From positions 1 to 46,437 of the forward strand of contig NZ_QOVK01000028.1 in the NCBI RefSeq assembly GCF_004104075.1: a stretch of 46,437 nucleotides of DNA. The letters run 5' to 3'. The translations under genes were made by a program, and so were the position numbers. Of this stretch, positions 7,847 through 19,200 are shown piece after piece. A model generated the notes under the pieces. The model had not been told where the DNA came from. It worked only from the letters and a program-made list of their open reading frames with translations, and did no database searches. The first letter of the stretch is position 1. Every line of letters starts with the position of its first letter. Origin of the DNA: Leeuwenhoekiella polynyae. Its GTDB lineage: Bacteria; Bacteroidota; Bacteroidia; Flavobacteriales; Flavobacteriaceae.

Positions 7847-8596
7847 ATGAAAGCTGATATAGAAATTTTAGGAATTTCTGGTGCTGACGGCATAAATCCG
7901 GGTAAAGCACCAAATGGAGAAAACACTAAAGAGAATAATATGGGTCAAGATGGGAGCAATACTAGCGACGATAGCCCTTCAATGTGGAGACGAGGGAATT
8001 GTAAGCAGGCTACAAATGGAGAAAATGGCGCTGCTGGATTACCTGGATTAGCCGGAGGTGATGGTCAAGACGGTGGCAAGTCCCCCTTGCTAATTTTAAA
8101 AATTGGATCCATTAATCCCAACTCCAATCAAATCATTGTTCAAAGTAATGGAGGAAAAGGGGGTAAAGGGGGTAAAGGCGGAGATGGTGGCGATGGTGCT
8201 AAAGGAGGCAATGCAGGAGTAAATAATTTAAAATGTATCTCCAAAAGATATACGCACTATTCAATGGGAGGAATAGGAGGAGACGGAGGCAAAGGAAATG
8301 ATGGTGGTAAAGGCGGTGACGCTGGAAACGGTGGCGAAGTTTATGTGTATTCAGATCAGTCAAGTTTAAACACATTGCTAGTAACCTCTAGTAATGCTTC
8401 TACCCCAGGAGATGGTGGTGCCGGTGGAAACGGAGGGCAACCGGGTGAAGGAGGACTCGATGAGCCTCAAGATGGCCAACCGCCTAATCAACAAATAAAG
8501 GGTAACTTCTTAGGAGGAGGTTTGGGTAAATCATCTGGAGGACCTGGAGAACCAGGTACTGTAGCCTATAGAAGGTTAACAAACCCAGTAAGTTAA
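7847..8596 (+). CDS. Gly-rich polyglycine-like protein
   Basis: The 249-residue product is built of Gly-rich runs (GGKGGKGGKGGDGGDGAKGG; GGIGGDGGKGNDGGKGGDAG; GDGGAGGNGGQPGEGG) separated by beta-forming segments (LLILKIGSINPNSNQIIVQ; EVYVYSDQSSLNTLLVTSS). This is the same plan as the C-terminal half of the preceding protein, without its N-terminal domain. Two lone Cys residues (in GNCKQ and LKCIS) lie outside the Gly runs. There is no signal peptide. The start lies 10 bases after the previous stop, so the two are translated together. The layout would suit a stacked polyglycine-II sandwich, possibly assembling with the preceding protein; that is a structural guess. Function unknown. Confidence 0.75.
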   Translation: MKADIEILGISGADGINPGKAPNGENTKENNMGQDGSNTSDDSPSMWRRGNCKQATNGENGAAGLPGLAGGDGQDGGKSPLLILKIGSINPNSNQIIVQSNGGKGGKGGKGGDGGDGAKGGNAGVNNLKCISKRYTHYSMGGIGGDGGKGNDGGKGGDAGNGGEVYVYSDQSSLNTLLVTSSNASTPGDGGAGGNGGQPGEGGLDEPQDGQPPNQQIKGNFLGGGLGKSSGGPGEPGTVAYRRLTNPVS

Positions 8597-8621
8597 ACTG
8601 GTTAATCAGAAATTTAAAAAT

Positions 8622-10235
8622 ATGGTTACCCAAACGGATTATCTTAAGATTCAGGACGCAAGTTTAATACTAAGCATAGCAGCTCAAGCCAATGAATATA
8701 CAATTGCCAATTTAAGTCAAAATTTTCCGGCCAATTGGAATGTTATAAAAATTAGCGTATTGCCTGCAGGTGGTTCTGGTAATCCAATACCTGTACAATT
8801 ATTATTGGCAAGGGAACCTATTGATCCCGCACAGCCAGACCAGAACACTAAACTTGTGTTAGCTTTTGGAATTAATTGGGGGAGGTATTTAGAAAAATAT
8901 CAGGATATCAATAAGGCTAGGGTAACAATAGATGCTAGCTTATTATTAAATGCTTCTACGGCCAAACTAGATCCAGATTTTCAAACTACCTACTTAAGTG
9001 GTTTAAGAGATCAAGTCTGGAATCTTATTAAAAAACATTTAACGAATAAGGACACTCTCATTTTATGTGGTATGGGCTTAGCTACACCATTAGCACAGCT
9101 GGCCGCCTTAGACTTAATTCCTACTCATATTGTACATGGGTTAGATCGTTCTCCCTATTTAGACTATCAACCAGAATGTTTTGTTTTTTCGGCACTTAAT
9201 TTTACAAATCAGGCTTTATCAGAATTATTTAATACTAAAGTTACAAATAAAGAAGGAAAAACGGCTTGCTACAGTTACAGCGTTAACAATAGAAATATGC
9301 CGTTATTAATTGATCATTTTCCCTTAAAACCGAACCAAGAAGAAGATTATTTTCCTTTAGGTAACGTAGAAGCAACTCCACAAGTAAAACTGCCAACAAC
9401 CCCTTCTTGGCCTGGTCCATGGCTAGAACGTGGAAATGCCTATTATTTTGATATGTTTAATAGGACATTTATTACCGGGCCACGTATAGAAAATCAAGAT
9501 ATAAAGCGGGCCTCAGGATTTAGTCAAGTTTTTGCTCATAATTTAACCCAGCTTATTTCTTCTACCTATTTGTTTAGTCAGCATCCACAGGCGGGCCCTA
9601 TACTACCAGGAGGTTATGAAGCACTGCCAACGGGAAAGATTGAATTTAATGGTACGCTTTGGGGCAGGATTTACACCAATGCTAATGGAGATGCTATTTT
9701 AACCTTACGGGGAACCACTACTTGGGAAGAGTTTAAATTGATAACCTCAAATTCGGAATTAGCTACTTATCAATTAGCTACAACAGAACATGTTCACAAA
9801 GGCCTCCAAAATTTATTTTATGGTACAGGCTCACTTTATCATGGAACTGGAGGTCTTAAGAATGCTATTATGAGCACCTTATCTAATAATAATATAACAA
9901 AGGTTACACTAACAGGTCACGACATTGGTGGAACGTTATTGAACTTTTTGGCTTTAGATTTAGCTTTTTCAGACGCTACGCTAAATGTACAATCTGTTTA
10001 TACATTTGGGGCGATTCCAATAGGAGGAATGGGCTTTGCCGGTATATTTAATCACAAACTAAAAGATAAGGTATACTCCGTTCGCCGTATATATGATAGG
10101 ATATCAATGAGTTTGATTTATGGTACCAATTACCATCCGGTTGGCAGCGCTATAATTTTTGAAGGCCAATTGGCACAAGAAGAGAACAGTTATCATGCAA
10201 TTAATGGCTATGTACACTTGCTAGATCCTTCTTAA
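8622..10235 (+). CDS. Tandem lipase-like protein lacking serine nucleophiles
   Basis: The 537-residue product looks like two alpha/beta-hydrolase-like halves. The second (about residues 340-537) follows the lipase class 3 plan: ILTLRGTTTWEEF (near 363), VHKGLQNLF, then TGHDIGGTLLNFLALDL, then VYTFGAIPIGG and a C-terminal Asp and His (YDRISMS; NYHPVG). The nucleophile elbow GHSxGG is here GHDIGG, so Ser is replaced by Asp434. The first half has an equivalent block, LCGMGLATPLAQLAALDL (near 150), with Gly152 at the nucleophile position, and a degenerate Asp/His region (VNNRNMPLLIDHF). Both halves therefore appear unable to act as serine hydrolases, though they may bind lipids or proteins. No signal peptide. 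It sits between the Gly-rich proteins and the giant protein. Confidence 0.75.
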   Translation: MVTQTDYLKIQDASLILSIAAQANEYTIANLSQNFPANWNVIKISVLPAGGSGNPIPVQLLLAREPIDPAQPDQNTKLVLAFGINWGRYLEKYQDINKARVTIDASLLLNASTAKLDPDFQTTYLSGLRDQVWNLIKKHLTNKDTLILCGMGLATPLAQLAALDLIPTHIVHGLDRSPYLDYQPECFVFSALNFTNQALSELFNTKVTNKEGKTACYSYSVNNRNMPLLIDHFPLKPNQEEDYFPLGNVEATPQVKLPTTPSWPGPWLERGNAYYFDMFNRTFITGPRIENQDIKRASGFSQVFAHNLTQLISSTYLFSQHPQAGPILPGGYEALPTGKIEFNGTLWGRIYTNANGDAILTLRGTTTWEEFKLITSNSELATYQLATTEHVHKGLQNLFYGTGSLYHGTGGLKNAIMSTLSNNNITKVTLTGHDIGGTLLNFLALDLAFSDATLNVQSVYTFGAIPIGGMGFAGIFNHKLKDKVYSVRRIYDRISMSLIYGTNYHPVGSAIIFEGQLAQEENSYHAINGYVHLLDPS

Positions 10236-10287
10236 CAACGGATTGAGAATAGACGAATTAAAATTAAACTACTAATCATTGAAGATC

Positions 10288-13200
10288 ATGGCAGGCTCAT
10301 TAAATACACCAAACACTAGTGCACTCATTGAGCGCAGATCTAATACTAATGAATTTGAGGTAGCGCAAGACAATAAAAACTATATTAAGTTCGAAGGTCT
10401 GGATCCTGTATTAGGTACCCTTGGTATTATGATTGGTTTGTTACTCAAGGAGGAATCTGCAGAAGACACCTATTTGCTAGACCCGGAATGGTTTACAGAT
10501 CCCTATAATAAAACCAAAAAGGGGATCACTAAAAATGGACAGCAAATGGGCCCCTTAATTGGTCAATTATTGGGCAGTTTTGGTGGAAACGCATTAGGTA
10601 TTCCTATAAAAGATCCTGCAATATTGGGAACTTGGTATCCTATACAATTAAAGAATAAAACCTCCGAAGCATTTGAACCTACTGGACTTTACGTGGTCAG
10701 TACAGATAATAAAGTTAAAGACGAAGTTGTTACTACAGCCATTGGGATTGGAGTATTAAAGAAATGGGAATTTAATAACGAAGATCAAGAAGTTACTGAA
10801 AGTAAAAAGGATACCAATAAAAAAGAAGACAAAAAAATAGATAAGGATGCCAATAGCGATAAGAAGGATCAAGGCATAAAAGTAGAGGTATGGGCTTCGT
10901 TACCTATTGTGGTTTTAGGAGCAGATGGAGTTAGCCTTACATTCATAGATGAAAATAATGTAAATCCAGTAACAATTGGGGTTGCCGCCGAAGGAGTAGA
11001 TCCAGAGAATGCGCTAATAAAAATAAACGGGATTGAATTTAATGGGGTGAAATTTAGCTCTAATTTATTTATTGCTCCAGAACCTAAATTTGAAGTTAGT
11101 TTAGAAATTTTAGGCTTAAAACTCGCTAAAGATGATACCCCAAAAAACTATTCCTTAGCAGATTTAGAAGCAATTACTCCTTTAGAAATACTAGATACAG
11201 CAGTAAACTTATTTATTGGTGCTTTAAGCAAGCAATTCACAGATAAGGAAAAAGAACTTCAATATTTTGCTCCTTTATTCGGCTTTTCTAGTCACGTTCC
11301 AGACCACGATGAGATTCGTTTACCACTCATGCAGTGGATTGAGCTTACAGAAAATGCTATAAACCAAAAAGACGCTGCGATTCCTTTCTTCAATTGGTTT
11401 AACGCCTTGTGCAGCGATACAAATAATCTTAAAGCTTGGCTAAGTTGTTTCTCAGGTTTCTTAGGGATTACTGATCCATTAAAAGCTGTAATGGGAAAGG
11501 GTTCTAGATTGCAACCGTTCCAGTCCCCTTTGATTCAGGTTGACGGAATTGGACAGCTAAATTTTAACTTGGGAAGTGGCGTTACCGGAAATGGTGATAG
11601 ATTCTTATATCCAGGATTGAGTTTTACAAGTAAGAGCCTGCAAATTGATACGTCTGATGCCTATTTTATGATGGAAGCCGACTTAGAGTTGGCGCATTTT
11701 AGGTTAAGCACAACGCCTAATACAACCACTAACAATGCTGCATTAGCATTAAACTTTATTACAAACTTTAATCTTACTGGGAAAGATGGTGATGTACTCT
11801 TAGATGATTATAAAGGTATAAGTCTAGGAAAGCTTTCGGGAGGGATCGCTATTGGAGCATTAACTGGAGCCGTAATTCCACACTTTGAACTTATTAATTT
11901 AACACTACCCGCACAGCGGGGTGGCAAAACACAAGACGATAACACTCCTAATAAATTTGGAGTAGTCAACTTACTGTCTCCAGACGAATTAGCCAATATA
12001 GGCGCAGTTGCACTTAGTGCTGCTCTACAAGAACTTATTTTAGGTAAAGAACCAGGTAGTTTTAGAAATGGAATCGCAGTATTATTAGGCCTAAAAGAAC
12101 CTGTATCACCCATAGAGTGGCCAATCCCTCCGTTTTCCGAGGCTGGTATTTCCAATAGTATAAAAGACCCAATTCACGCGTGGGCTCAATATTACTTAAC
12201 ACTAATAGAAGATAAAACCCTTACCAATGGAGTGCGACCTTTTACCTATTTGTTAAAAGCCTTTGCACAAATGCTTGAAATAGGTGGAAGTTCATTAGAT
12301 GTTACTGGTGGAGGTACACCAGATAATCCGTGGAAGGTAGGTTTAACAGTAAATGGGAGTGATATGCCTGTGCATTTAATTGCATACGAAGACACTTCAG
12401 ATTCTAATGATACGGTAAGTTTAGTATTTGGCCTTAGTTTAATACCAGAACTACAACTGGATGGAATAAAAATTGTTCCTAACATTACCATTGAGACCAT
12501 ACAAATAGATCTTTTTAAAGATAAACCCGCTGCTGCAAGTTGGTTTCATAAAGCACAGGCCACAATATCACTCCCAGATGGATTTACTACTCCTAAGTTT
12601 GGCGACGCCACTATAGGGGTTACTAATGTTGCACTCTCTGGAGGATGGTATCAAACTACAGGCTGGTCTTGGTCTATGTTAATTGATAACCCCACGTTGA
12701 GTATAGGCTCCAATAAACCAATTGTAGGAGCATCTTTAAATTTTAGTGAACAAAGTAGTTGGAGTAATCTAGTTAAAGAAGGGGTAGAGGCGTTCGGCCC
12801 ATTTTTTACAGGAGCATTAGGCTTGGCCATGATGCGCAGTAAAACACGTGTTGGATTATTAACAGCAGCATCTTTTGGGTTATTAACTGATTTTTCTGAG
12901 TATTCAATTTTTCAAGAAAGTGGATTAAAATGGGAAGGGTTTAAAGGATTAAAATTAGATGACTTTGGTGATCCTTTACAGCTTATTAGAAGTCAATTGG
13001 CCGGTAATTTAGAAACACCATCCCACGCACAGCGTTTTCTAAGTTTACTTTCATGGAGTTTAACCAATCAAGCTAAGGCACCTAAAATATTAGGTGTAGG
13101 TAGTTTCGCAGACCCTTACTTAACACCTTTACCTCTAGGGTTCGATCTGCCTATATCTTACAATGAAGCGACTCAAAGTATTGGATTAGGCTTGGCCAAA

Positions 13201-16200
13201 AACCTAACTTATGAGTACAATACCACCGATTTTAAGTTTAAGGTAGCGGTTTCTAACAGGTTAAATGGAATTGTTTATGGATTGGCAGATGGATCGTTTC
13301 CCAAAAACGATCAAACACCGTCTTTGGTAAATAGCGTACTCCTTACTAATGTAAATACAGCAGAACATTTAATAACCCTTCCAGACGATTTAGGTTATTT
13401 AGGCGCTTTGGAATTAGGCTTTAAAATAACACTTATAGATGACACACTAGATTTTGAACCTACGCTTGTATTAAAAAACACAAGATTGGAAGGTCAAAAA
13501 GCCGCTGCAGATATAGATTTAGCTACGTATTTAGCAGAATCAAAACACGTGCAATCGGCTTTTATGAGCATGCTCAATACCGGATTGCAAAAAGTGTTCA
13601 AAGTGGTATCAAATAAGGATCTTTTTAAAGATGTGTATTCGGTATTGTCCGAATTGGGCTTAACATTAGATTATAATTTCTCAGCAAAAAATAAGGTAGC
13701 TCCAGGAGTTCTAGGTATAAATATTGGAGGGTGGCAATCACTTTTAGCCAACCCAAAAACCTTTATGGAAACCCAGTTGATTGGGCTTATGGGAAAACCC
13801 GACTCCGGAAATCAATTGACAGAGTTAGTATCAACCTTAACAGGCTTTAAATTTCCAGATGTTCCTTTGCCAGCCTTGCAATTACTATCCGGTTTAGGTA
13901 TTGTGGGTTCAGAAGAAGATAATTTCGTTTTTAACTTAAAAACACTCCTCAACATTGTAACCGATCCCGTTGAAGAATTAAAAAGAAGATTCGAGGAGCT
14001 ATTTACAAATACAGCAAATAGACAGGCTCTTGCAAAGCAACTAACTAGAACTATACCGGAGACGGAAGTTGGATTTTTTGTATTCAGCGCGAATAATAAC
14101 GGACTTGTAAGCTTTAAAATCCCCGAAGAAAAACCACTTAATTTTGGTGCAGTTACTGGAAGAGATGATAAAGAATATCCATTTGTCTCTTTATTTGGTG
14201 GTATTGACTTAAGTTTTGCTAACGATAGTTTAGAAGTTCAAATAAATTCAAGAGTTCCGCTGTTGAATCTCGCGCTCCAAAATAGCTTTACTATTTCCCT
14301 GCAGGGCAATCAAATTGTTTTGCCAACCCCGGCAATATCTATTAGTTGGGGAGATGGGAAAAAACCAGCTGCTCCTCCCTTTGTTATTTTGCCTATTGAT
14401 AAAAATAAATCAACCTCAAGCTTTTATACAGATCAATTTACAACCTTAGCACCGGCGTACGCAATAAATACAATTTCTAATGCCGTGTTTGAATCCGCTC
14501 TGCTGGACAAATATCCACTAGTACAGCATATATTTAGCATGTTAGGTATTGCAAAACCAATATCAAATGATCCCCCCGAAGTCTTATTAGCTGAATCTGA
14601 AGCTACAGTGCCAATGACCATGCAATCTATTTTAGGTCTGCTTACAGACCCACTAGGTTGGTTGTTGTCTGACCAAGTATTGGGAACTAATGGTCGCTTT
14701 AATATTGCAAAATTAACTAATAAGTTAGCATTAATACCCGAAAAATCGTTTACTCCTGCAAGCGGAAATCCCATAACTATTGGACCTAATACGCATAAGA
14801 CGGGAATGCTTCTTAAAGGGCTTCCCTATAACTTTAGTATTGAAATTTCCGGTTCAGTAACAGATATCAAGAAGGAGAACATACACAATACAGATTTAGC
14901 CTTATTTAAATTTGGATGTTCTGCCATAGACATTGCCGATTCGGCAAGTGTCAATGACTTGAGTTTTGCTGTACGGGTTACTCCAGATTTTCAAGCGGCC
15001 ATAAGTGGAGGAGCTAAACTGGCAACTGGCGCAGCAGGCGGTTTATTTATTGATTTTGAGTACGATAATGATTTTAAATTTTCTTTTGCAGGCGGCACAC
15101 CTAAAAACCCTAGCGGTGTAGTTCAACTTATACCTTTTACGGGCTGGGGAGCACTTGCCGGGCAAGCAGGGACTTTAGCTACTACAAAAGTGATAGAACA
15201 AGTAGTTCCTGTAATATTAGAAAAACTAAAACCAAAAGCACCAGATTTTGTAACTGCGCTTACTGATTTTGGAACAAATGTACCCGTTAAAAATTTAATT
15301 AATACCATAGCAAATTTGGTGTCTAACCCACCTGCTGAACAACTATTAGGTGAAGCGATAGAAGAGGCTGCCTTAAATTGGATAAAGGGTTTATTTATTG
15401 AGGATCAGTTAACTAAAACCATAGTGGCAATTCAAGGTATTTTCGCACAAGTACCTGAACAAATAGGTACTGTAACTGTAGATACTAAGGAGAAAGGGCT
15501 TTTGGTATTCTCTCCAGGAGTTAATTTACCTATTGAGTTGTTTTTTGGAGTAGATGGAGAGAATTTAGGGCTTTGGGTAGGACTAAATATTCCAAAAATC
15601 CCATATTTAAGTATGAATGTTCTACGAACTGGAATTGGAATAGACGTAGCCACATTATCTAAAGTAAGTATATCATTTGGTTCTCAAATTATTTTACCAC
15701 TGGATCAGTCTTACGGACCAGGAATTAAATTAGAACGTAATAAGGACTCTGAATTTAGTCTTATTCTGGACCCTATGGCCAATAGTAAAGATCCAGATAC
15801 CAATTCAGATATGGCTATCCAATTATTACCTGTATTCTTTGGTACAAAGGGAGAAGAGCCAGAAGACCTAGGAGAAACAATACAGGCATGGACGTTACAG
15901 GTCATTAAAAATGTACTTCCAAGATACGTATCTATTTTAGTACTAAACAACGAGTTTGTGAAAATGTGGTTGGAATACAATTTATTCACCAAAGTACCCC
16001 ATACCGAAATAGAGCTTAGTGCTGCTCAAATTTTAGTAGCCACTACGTTAATATGCGATGGAGACAGTTGCAATTCAACTAAAAAAGAAGAAGAAATACG
16101 TTATGTCTTAAATACCATAGACAAAATTGCCGATATTACTCCACTTGGTTTTTTAAGTAATTTATTACAAGAATTACTATCTGAAACCGTAACGATTGTT

Positions 16201-19200
16201 AAAATTGGAGAACAGGGATCCATAAGTATTGGACCTAAGTCTGACCCTAATCCAGACAATCTCTATGGTATTAATATCCATATGCCAGATTTTAAAATTG
16301 AAAAAGCCCCAAATATGGTTCTACAATTCGGGGCTACTAATTCTGAATGGATAGACCAAACTTCCCAAATCACGATGGTGACGGGCTCAGAGAGTGGCAG
16401 TGCTACGGCAAAAGCAGAGTCTAAAACCAAGGGTAATATAGCCGTTAAAAAAGCAGATGATACTAAAAAATCACTTAAACCTGGTATTCAGTTTTATGTA
16501 CCTATAACCATTAATAACAGTGTACCCGAAATTGATTTTGATCAGTTTAATATTGTATTGGGTAATATTGGTTTTGATGTGGTTGGAAAGAATGGCCAGC
16601 CTATAGTAGATTTATCTCGATTTAAGCTTGGAGGTGTACAACCTAGAGTACTTTTAGATTTTCAATTTAAAGGAAAAAATACCCCGGAGGTCACATTTGG
16701 AGGTAATTTAACCTTAGCAGATATGGGGCTTTCACTAGCACCCAATACCTTAAGTAGCGGGAACGATCAAGGCGAAAAGTCGAACACTAAGAATCCAATA
16801 GCCAGTAATTTATTAGGTTCAGGTAGTGAAGGAGATGATAGTAAAAATCAACCTTCAAATCCAACTTTTTCTATTCAGGCGGCTTACACCCAAAACTTTG
16901 CTTCAGATCAAGGCAATCTGTGGGTAAATCTGGCAAACCCAACAGGAGAAGGTAAACAAATAATTTTTCCAATACAACGTTCCTTTGGTCCATTATTTAT
17001 AGACGATTTAGGAGTAGGTTGGAACGATAAAGAAAAAGACAGACCCCTTCTTGATGTATTGTTTTCAGGGAATGTAGATTTGGCTGGTTTAAAAATTGAC
17101 CTAATTGGCTTAGATGTTGGAATTCCAGTAAAAACGCCAGCAGATTTTGGAGCCTACGAAATTTCTCTTCAAGGAATGGATGTAAGCTTTAACGGAGGAG
17201 CAGTTACAATTAACGGAGGGCTTTTAAAACAAGATTATGAAGACACTGTAATCTATAATGGAGCGGCAGTTATTAAAGCAGCTTCTTTCTCTCTCATGGC
17301 ATTGGGTTCATACGCTCAAATAAAAAATACTAACAATAATAATGTGACTTCCCTATTTATTTTTGGGGCCATAGACATTCCGCTAGGAGGACCTCCAGCA
17401 TTCTTTATAACGGGACTGGCAGCAGGTTTTGGTTTTAATCGTGACATTCAAATTCCACCTATTACCGAAGTGATGAACTTCCCACTTATAACAGGAATGT
17501 TGAATGGTGACTTGAGTAGCAGTGACAATCCAGAAAGTGCTTTGGCATATTTAGGAGATCTTGTAACTCCGCGAGTTGGTCAATATTGGTTAGCAGCGGG
17601 TATTAAGTTTAAATCTTTCGAATTAATAAATACCGCAGCATTATTATTTGTTCAGTTTGGGGTTAATTTTGAAATAAACATCCTAGGCTTAAGTTATGCT
17701 GCTTTACCTCCAGAAACAAAACAGGAGAACGCTCTGGCTTATTTTGAATTAGCCTTAAAGGTATCTATTAAACCAGATGCAGGTGTAATTAGTGTAGAAG
17801 CAATGCTAACACCAAATTCCTTTGTTCTTACCAAAGATTGTAAAGTTACTGGTGGATTTGCGTTTTATTTATGGTTTAAGAATACCACCCAGTTAGTAGA
17901 TGGTAAAACTGTACTCGTGCCTAAAGGGCAGTTTGTAATTACTTTGGGGGGATATCATCCTAAATTTAAAGCACCCGTGTATTATCCCAAAGTACCAAGG
18001 CTTGGGTTAATGTGGAATATGGACTTTGACGTGGCAAGTTTAAGTATTAATGGAGGTGCTTATTTTACTATTTGTCCAACTGCTGTAATGGCTGGAGGGT
18101 ATTTAGACGCCGTATTTAAAGCTGGTCCTTTAAAAGCTTGGTTTAGCGCTTATGCGAATTTCTTAATAGAATGGAAACCGTTCTATTTTGATGTGGGAAT
18201 AGGGGTTACAGTAGGTGTCCTTTTTGGAGTTACCATTGCAGGTGTAGATATAACGCTATCTGTCCAAATGAGTGCTGTTTTAGAATTACAAGGACCGCCA
18301 GTAGGTGGTTTCATAAAAGTGGATTGGGTTGTAATTTCATTTACCATTCCATTTGGAGATAAAAAACCAGACACCAGTGATAATAACTTGGGCTCTTGGG
18401 ACGCTTTTGCAGAAAGTTTCTTACCACAGTCCGAATCTGAAAAGGATATTAATAAACCGGTACAACCCTTGCTGAAAGCAGGAGCTAGGGATGCAAAAGC
18501 TGCTTATACAGATCCTAAGAAACAACAGGTGCTAAAGTGGAACTCTGGTGCAGGTTTATTAAACGCTAACGCCAAACAAATTCCAGATGATCAGACACCA
18601 TGGACAGTAAACACTATGTTTTATTCGTTCAATATTAAGAGTGTAGTTCCTGTTAATGTTCTCAATGCACAACTAACAGAAGAACCTTCAGATCTATACA
18701 GTATAAACGGTGTTTCTAGCATAGGTGTGCGTCCAATGGGATTCACTAAAAATTTAAAATCTCCAGTATTAGTCACTGTAAAATATTTAGATGGAACTGT
18801 AGTTAACCTTAAGAAACGTCACTTATTGCCAGAGGCAAGTTTAGATGGTTCTCCAGCAGCATTGTGGTCTCAAATGAAATTGTCTAAAAGCGCACCACCT
18901 GGTGGTGATAATATGATTATCGTAGACACGTTAGTTGGAGCGACCATAACGGCCAATACGTTTATTATAAAGGATACCATCCCAGCGTTTGACTTAATTA
19001 ATTTGAAATACACAAAAAACAGTCCTAGACTCTTACCTTTTGCCAAAACACCAGTGTATTCTGGTTTAAGTACTCCATTAAGTCAGACGTTACCATATAC
19101 GCAAATTATGAACACCATTATGGCCGACGGCACTAATGAAACGTCTAATATTATTGAAAGGAGAAATAATATTTACAAATCGCTACAGCAAATACCTGCA

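Noticed and set aside
6541-8596. GG-rich runs as a CRISPR or tandem DNA repeat array
   Set aside because: The repetition is at the protein level (Gly-rich codons with varying third bases), with no constant repeat or spacer length.
8622-10235. Active lipase
   Set aside because: The nucleophile elbow has Asp in one half and Gly in the other, so a normal serine lipase is not supported.
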